A DNA stretch of 9,211 nt, taken from contig CACYEU010000238.1 in the NCBI GenBank assembly GCA_902773445.1, positions 1 to 9,211 on the forward strand. Direction: 5' to 3'. This document shows positions 4,848 through 9,211 of this stretch, piece after piece (positions within the stretch are counted from its first letter, which is position 1; every line of letters begins with the position of its first letter). Both the position numbers and the translations under genes were made by a program. This stretch comes from an uncultured Lachnospiraceae bacterium (GTDB taxonomy: Bacteria > Bacillota > Clostridia > Lachnospirales > Lachnospiraceae). The notes beneath the pieces were generated by a model. It was not told the origin of the DNA and searched no databases. It worked only from the letters and a program-made list of their open reading frames with translations.

Positions 4848-6275
4848 ATGAACACGAGAAGACTGACAAAGAAGGAAATGTGGATTTTTGCGATCGGGCA
4901 GCTCGGCTGGTCGATCCTCGGAGGCATCATCAACACATGGCTTGTGACCTTCTATTTGCCGACAACAGAGTCGGTCAAGGCCGGCGCTAAATTTTATGTG
5001 CCGACAGGCCTTGTCGTCGGCGGAATTCTGACAGTTCTGGGGCTGATCACGTTTATCTGCCGTATTTTTGACGCAGTGACTGATCCGCTGATCGCGTCAC
5101 TGTCTGACAGAAGCAAGAATCCGAAAGGCCGCCGGCTTCCGTTTATGAGGATCGCAGCGATCCCGTTCGCGGTGATCACAGTCCTGATCTTCTGTGCTCC
5201 GGTCGGGCATATCAGCAAGATCAATATCATCTGGGTCCTGGTCTTCCTGATCCTGTTCTATCTGTTCATGACGATGTACTGTACTCCTTACAATGCTTTG
5301 ATTTCAGAGTTCGGCAAGACACAGGACGACCGCATGTACATCTCGACCGCGATCTCTCTGACATTCTTCTTCGGAACCCTGATCGCCTATCTGCCGTTCG
5401 TGTTCGCCGGACCGCTGCAGAAGATGGTCGGCTATTCCTGGAGCTACCGGATCTGGTTCATTATTCTGGCTGTGATCGCGCTGTTCTGCATGCTGGTGCC
5501 GGTCCGCAAGCTGAATGAGAAAGATTTTGTCGATTCGACGCCTTCGGAGTCGAATACGATCCGATCCCTGGCCGCAACATTTAAAAACCGCAATTTCAGA
5601 CGCTTTGCGTTCTCCGATATCGCATACTGGATCGGTCTGACTTTATTCCAGACCGGACTGCCGTTCTTTGTCAAAGTCTCGATGCAGCTCGATGAATTCT
5701 ATACGACGGTTTTCCTCGGCGCGATGACTGTTCTTTCGGCCTGTTTCTATCCGATCGTCAGATTCCTCGTTGCCACGTTCGGCAAAAAGAAACTGGTCAT
5801 CACCGGCTTCCTCGGTCTTGCGCTTGCCTATGTTGTCACCGCACTGATCGGCATTCTGCCGTTCGGAGGAATCGTACCGGGTGTTCTGATCGTTGTGATC
5901 GCAGCATTTCCGATGGCGCTGCTGGGTATTATCCCGCAGTCGATCGTTGCCGATGTTGCTGAGGAAGACGCGATCAATACCGGCGAGCAGCGCGAGGGTA
6001 TGTTCTTTGCCGCACGGACATTTGCAATGAAGTTCGGACAGTCGATCGCAATGCTTGTCTTCACGTCTCTGGCCGTTCTCGGAACAACTCAGAACATCAA
6101 AAGCAATGATCTGACGGCATCGCCGATCGGTCTCAGAATCGTCGCGATCGTCGCGGTGATCTTCTGTGTGCTCGGCGCCGTGATCCTTTCTGCCTACGAC
6201 GAAAAGAAAGTGATGGCGACGATCGAGAAATCAAAGGAGGAACCTGCCGGAGCAGCACCGGCAGAGTCTGACTGA
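4848..6275 (+). CDS. GPH-family (MelB-like) sugar:cation symporter
   Basis: The 475-residue protein has the length and hydrophobic pattern of a 12-helix MFS transporter of the glycoside-pentoside-hexuronide:cation family. The signature loop after helix 2 is RIFDAVTDPLIASLSDRSK, with D75 and D79 at the positions that bind the coupling cation and sugar in MelB, followed by PKGRRLPF. Other family features are YCTPYNALISE in helices 4-5 and QREGMFFAARTFAMKFGQS late in the protein. The N-terminus (MNTRRLTKKEMWIFAIGQLGW) is typical for the family, and the start is backed by GAGAGGA at 4834-4840 with 7-base spacing. The C-terminus is a charged, Ala/Glu/Pro-rich cytosolic tail. It is the first gene of the rightward cluster and lies 20 bases before an alpha-galactosidase, so alpha-galactosides such as melibiose or raffinose-type sugars are the likely cargo. 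The family also carries beta-glycosides and hexuronides, so the substrate rests on context. Confidence 0.9.
   Translation: MNTRRLTKKEMWIFAIGQLGWSILGGIINTWLVTFYLPTTESVKAGAKFYVPTGLVVGGILTVLGLITFICRIFDAVTDPLIASLSDRSKNPKGRRLPFMRIAAIPFAVITVLIFCAPVGHISKINIIWVLVFLILFYLFMTMYCTPYNALISEFGKTQDDRMYISTAISLTFFFGTLIAYLPFVFAGPLQKMVGYSWSYRIWFIILAVIALFCMLVPVRKLNEKDFVDSTPSESNTIRSLAATFKNRNFRRFAFSDIAYWIGLTLFQTGLPFFVKVSMQLDEFYTTVFLGAMTVLSACFYPIVRFLVATFGKKKLVITGFLGLALAYVVTALIGILPFGGIVPGVLIVVIAAFPMALLGIIPQSIVADVAEEDAINTGEQREGMFFAARTFAMKFGQSIAMLVFTSLAVLGTTQNIKSNDLTASPIGLRIVAIVAVIFCVLGAVILSAYDEKKVMATIEKSKEEPAGAAPAESD
6244..6264 (+). other. GC-rich stem-loop at symporter/alpha-galactosidase junction
   Basis: CTGCCGG (6244-6250) and CCGGCAG (6258-6264) form a perfect 7-bp stem with a 7-base loop. 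It lies in the last codons of the symporter gene, just after a strong Shine-Dalgarno-like AAAGGAGG (6233-6240) and 31 bases before the ATG of the next gene. No T-run follows, so it is not an intrinsic terminator. It could affect mRNA stability or relative expression of the two genes, or simply reflect an Ala/Gly/Pro-rich tail. Confidence 0.4.
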
Positions 6276-6295
6276 ACAGCAGAAGAGGAGCCAAC

Positions 6296-7963
6296 ATGAT
6301 ACCGATCTATGTTCAATATCGTGTCGACGGCGTCAAGAGAAAGTCAAAGCTCAGATCAAATGATGATTACGATATCCATCTCACACGTGAAAACGAGCGT
6401 GTCAAGATCGTACTGTGCGCAAAGCGGACACTGACGCTGAAACATGCGACATTCAGGAGACCTTGTACATACAGAAAAGGGGATCAGCTGTTTCTGAACG
6501 GATATCAGTCGTGGACCGAGACCCGTGAATTCGAATTAAACGAAAAGGTTCACGATATGAATCTGATCCCGCATCTGATCAAAAACCGCTATCATTTCAA
6601 GATGTACGGTGAGGCTTGGTTCTGGAATTATAAGAGACATGAACCGCACAGTTTCACTTATGCTTATATACGGCGTAAGAACCGGACCGAACTGATCGGT
6701 TCGCTTAACGATCACAATGCGTTTACGATCATCCGCTATAAACGGCGCGAAGGCGAAGTCGTTTTGTTCAGCGATGTCGATGGTAAGACTCTGAAGGCAG
6801 GCGAGACAATGACGCTGTTTGATTTTGTGCGTTTCACAGGTGATACGCATGAAGTCCTGCGGCGTTATTTTGATTTGTTCGGCAAATGCACAGCGCCTGC
6901 AGTCCGCGGCTATACTTCATGGTATCTCGACTATCAGGATATTAGTGAAGCGAAGATCATGAAGGCGCTTGAAGGCACGGGACCTGAAGAATTCGATGTC
7001 TTCCAGATCGATGACGGATATGAGACTTTTGTCGGCGACTGGCTCGACGTTGATCCGGATAAATTCCCGAACGGAATTGAACCGGTCGTCAGGGCAGTTC
7101 ATGAAAAGGGGCTGAAGGCAGGGATCTGGCTGGCGCCGTTTGTCTGCGAGATCAAGAGCAGGCTGTACAGAGATCACAACGACTGGGTCTTCTCGAAAGC
7201 CAATGAACCGGTCTACGCGGGATGCAACTGGAGCGGTGACGTAGCACTTGACATCCGGAAGAGAGAAGTCCGCGATTATATCCGCAAGTGCCTGGAACAC
7301 TATATGGCATTGGGATTTGATTTCTTTAAGCTGGATTTTCTCTATGCTGCCGCGATCGTTCATCAGGGAAAGCTTGAACCGTATGCGGACACCGAAGACC
7401 CGTCATGGTACGGACTGACCCGCGCGCAAATCATGCGGAAGGCGATGGAATGGCTCAGGGAAGTGCTTAAGGACAAGATGATCCTGGGCTGCGGCGTGCC
7501 TCTCGCTTCGGCATTTAACCAGGTCGACTATTGCCGGATCGGACCCGACGTTTCCCTTGAATTCGATGATGTCTGGTTCATGCGCGCGATGCACAGAGAA
7601 CGGATATCGACAAAGACGACGCTTCAGAACACGATCTATCGCAGCGCGATGGACGGGAAAGTCTTCAGGTGCGATCCCGACGTCTACCTTCTGCGCGATG
7701 ATCATATCGGTCTGAGCCCGGAGCAGAGAAGAGCGCTTGTTACGCTTAATCATCTCTGCGGTGCTGTGTATCTGACCAGTGATCATGTGGCCGATTATGA
7801 CGCTCAGAAAAAGGAGATGCTGGGAAATGCGCAGAGGCTGGTCGGCGCGCGCATTACAGATATCACAAAGACCGGTGATATCATTACGGTTGGTTACCAG
7901 GTGGACGGAAGAAGGGAAGCAATCAGGTATGACCGATTGAAAGGAGTGCTGATCAATGGATAA
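6296..7963 (+). CDS. GH36 alpha-galactosidase, cytoplasmic
   Basis: This 555-residue enzyme should release terminal alpha-linked galactose from oligosaccharides or glycosides by a retaining mechanism. Residues about 1-200 are a beta-rich N-terminal domain containing LFLNGYQSWTE. The central barrel runs from SWYLDYQDI (208-216) through FQIDDGYE (236-243), GIWLAPFVCE (276-285), the nucleophile motif FFKLDF (D347) and the acid/base motif YCRIGPDV (D418). A short beta domain closes the protein. The layout, motifs and length match compact GH36 enzymes of the Thermotoga maritima GalA type (about 550 residues) rather than the 700-residue tetrameric forms. No signal peptide is seen, so it acts on sugar brought in by the symporter upstream. 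The start is backed by AAGAGGAG ending 5 bases before ATG. Its last 8 bases overlap the next gene in another frame. Raffinose synthases share this fold but are longer and plant-like, so hydrolase is the better call. Confidence 0.9.
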   Translation: MIPIYVQYRVDGVKRKSKLRSNDDYDIHLTRENERVKIVLCAKRTLTLKHATFRRPCTYRKGDQLFLNGYQSWTETREFELNEKVHDMNLIPHLIKNRYHFKMYGEAWFWNYKRHEPHSFTYAYIRRKNRTELIGSLNDHNAFTIIRYKRREGEVVLFSDVDGKTLKAGETMTLFDFVRFTGDTHEVLRRYFDLFGKCTAPAVRGYTSWYLDYQDISEAKIMKALEGTGPEEFDVFQIDDGYETFVGDWLDVDPDKFPNGIEPVVRAVHEKGLKAGIWLAPFVCEIKSRLYRDHNDWVFSKANEPVYAGCNWSGDVALDIRKREVRDYIRKCLEHYMALGFDFFKLDFLYAAAIVHQGKLEPYADTEDPSWYGLTRAQIMRKAMEWLREVLKDKMILGCGVPLASAFNQVDYCRIGPDVSLEFDDVWFMRAMHRERISTKTTLQNTIYRSAMDGKVFRCDPDVYLLRDDHIGLSPEQRRALVTLNHLCGAVYLTSDHVADYDAQKKEMLGNAQRLVGARITDITKTGDIITVGYQVDGRREAIRYDRLKGVLING

Positions 7964-9211
7964 GACAAGCGTGATCTTCGGTAATCGGATCGATTCAAAG
8001 ATAGTCAGACAGGCCAAAAAAAGCAAAGAAAAATTCATCAAACGATTCGGAGATGACACAGAGACTGTCTATCATCTGGGACTGGAACCGATCAATCAGA
8101 TCGGAAACCTCGGAATACAGAATCTTGTACAGTCCGACGAGCCGCTTGAACTGCCGGAGAACCCGCTAGTTGTCGGAAATATCCGGATGGGGTTCGGTCA
8201 CTACCGGATCGCGCTCGCGATCGCGTCATGCGCAAAGGCGCTTGGCCGGACACCGCTGTGGTTTGATCTCGCATCCTTTGCTTCGACCGGATCGAAAATG
8301 ATCCGCGCGCAGAACGATCTCTATTCGATGGGATCGAGACTCTCACAGAAATCGAAACTCTTTAATAAACTCTACTGGGATCCGCTCAACAGCGAAGGAT
8401 TCAGGAAAATCACTTACAACGCGAAGGATCAGAAAAACGCCGAACTTCTTGTTCCGATGTTTGCCGATTTTCCGAAAGACATCCCGTATGTCGGTACTCA
8501 TGTATGGCCGACACAGGGAGCCGTCCATGCGGGGCTGACGCATGTTGTCAACGCGATTCCTGACAACTGGCCGATGGGGCTGCACCTGGCAGAAGGTTCG
8601 GTTCATGCCGTACAGACGCCGTTTGCCTATATGGGGTATAAAAAGCTTGACGGAATGGCGAAGGAAGCGTTAAAGCCGATCCCCGACGGCGAGCTGGTCA
8701 GGACCGGACACTATGTCGATCATGAATTGGTCGACGGAGTCGAAGAGGACTGCGGTAAGAGGATCATGCGGCTTGAAAGCGGCAGACCGGTTCGGTTTTT
8801 GATGACTGTCGGAGGCGCGGGAGCCGGCGCCGATCTTTATCTTTCGATGACAAAACATCTGATTCCATACATCAAAAAAGGCAGGGCAAGCCTGATGATC
8901 AACTTCGGCGATCATACGGCGATCTGGGATCTGTTCAGGAAAAAGATACCGGGGATAGAGAAGCATGCAAGGACATTTATCAATGATTACCGGGGTCTTA
9001 CCGAATGGGCTGCCGGCGATGAGTCAAAGGACGGAATCACTATTCTTGCCCATGAGGATATCTTTGAGGCGGTCTATTCGACTAATCTGCTGATGCGTGA
9101 AGCCGATGTGCTGGTGACAAAACCGAGCGAACTGACATTCTATCCGGTGCCTAAACTGATGATGCGTCATATCGGAGGACATGAAGTCTATGGCGCGATC
9201 TATGCAAGGGA
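7956..9211 (+). CDS. Putative GT-B-fold glycosyltransferase-like protein, 3' end missing
   Basis: The frame opens at ATG 7956 and stays open to the right edge (418 complete codons). AAGGAG at 7941-7946 lies 9 bases upstream, and the start overlaps the alpha-galactosidase stop by 8 bases. I do not recognise a characterised family. Three regions recall MGDG-synthase/MurG-type GT-B enzymes: VVGNIRMGFGHYR (72-84), like the N-terminal GGGH loop that follows a first beta strand; FLMTVGGAGAGA (281-292), like the glycine-rich loop opening the C-terminal domain; and EADVLVTKPSELTFYP (382-397), like the donor-binding AD-KPG-E segment. These are by-eye resemblances, and the usual KPG is KPS here. No membrane span or signal peptide is seen. 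Clustering with an alpha-galactosidase and a sugar symporter suggests work on a galactosylated compound. A conserved hypothetical protein without transferase activity is also possible. Confidence 0.72.
   Translation, partial: MDKTSVIFGNRIDSKIVRQAKKSKEKFIKRFGDDTETVYHLGLEPINQIGNLGIQNLVQSDEPLELPENPLVVGNIRMGFGHYRIALAIASCAKALGRTPLWFDLASFASTGSKMIRAQNDLYSMGSRLSQKSKLFNKLYWDPLNSEGFRKITYNAKDQKNAELLVPMFADFPKDIPYVGTHVWPTQGAVHAGLTHVVNAIPDNWPMGLHLAEGSVHAVQTPFAYMGYKKLDGMAKEALKPIPDGELVRTGHYVDHELVDGVEEDCGKRIMRLESGRPVRFLMTVGGAGAGADLYLSMTKHLIPYIKKGRASLMINFGDHTAIWDLFRKKIPGIEKHARTFINDYRGLTEWAAGDESKDGITILAHEDIFEAVYSTNLLMREADVLVTKPSELTFYPVPKLMMRHIGGHEVYGAIYAR

Noticed and set aside
4709..4936. Small minus-strand open frame over the divergent promoter region
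   Set aside because: It crosses the rightward promoter and the start of the symporter gene, has no ribosome binding site I can see, and resembles translated AT-rich intergenic DNA.
7403..8059. Long open frame on the minus strand (218 codons) across the alpha-galactosidase end
   Set aside because: It lies opposite well-supported coding sequence of two genes, has no recognisable domain and no convincing start signal. It reflects few stop complements in the sense codons used here.
7956..9211. Identification of the last gene as murG or an MGDG synthase
   Set aside because: Only short loop motifs agree, the donor motif is altered, and the long N-terminal stretch before the glycine-rich loop does not match those families. 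Only a fold-level suggestion is justified.

Overview
The window looks like a chromosomal segment of a Bacillota (Firmicutes) bacterium. It has good purine-rich ribosome binding sites, roughly balanced GC, closely packed genes and a SpoIIA/Rsb-style regulatory domain set. A gut Erysipelotrichia or Clostridia lineage would fit the gene content, but no marker gene is present and this placement is weak.

Left block (1-4260, + strand): an apparent operon. It holds the 3' end of a stand-alone STAS protein. Next is a 530-residue protein that joins a STAS domain, an aminoglycoside/choline-kinase-like domain and a GHKL ATPase domain in one chain. A PHP-family phosphoesterase follows, then a membrane transporter of the dicarboxylate/amino acid:cation symporter (SDF) fold. 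The transporter carries an extra N-terminal domain that looks like a degenerate copy of the GHKL ATPase encoded two genes upstream. The last three genes are joined by two 4-base ATGA stop/start overlaps, which implies translational coupling. In known systems STAS and GHKL proteins act as anti-anti-sigma and anti-sigma partners. Here the same domains are wired to a transporter and a phosphatase-like enzyme, with no sigma factor or PP2C phosphatase in view. I regard this as the most unusual part of the window: a possible partner-switching circuit that controls transport directly.

Middle (4250-4847): a minus-strand gene for a small zinc-ribbon membrane protein overlaps the end of the transporter gene by 11 bases in convergent orientation. 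Its divergent upstream region (4682-4847) holds a good extended -10 promoter for the rightward genes.

Right block (4848-9211, + strand): an alpha-galactoside utilisation cluster. It comprises an MFS sugar:cation symporter of the GPH (MelB) family, a cytoplasmic GH36 alpha-galactosidase with its catalytic residues in place, and a GT-B-glycosyltransferase-like protein of unassigned function that overlaps the alpha-galactosidase gene by 8 bases and runs off the window. Uptake followed by intracellular hydrolysis is the likely job of the first two genes. The role of the third is open. I saw no tRNA, rRNA, CRISPR array, insertion sequence or attachment site.
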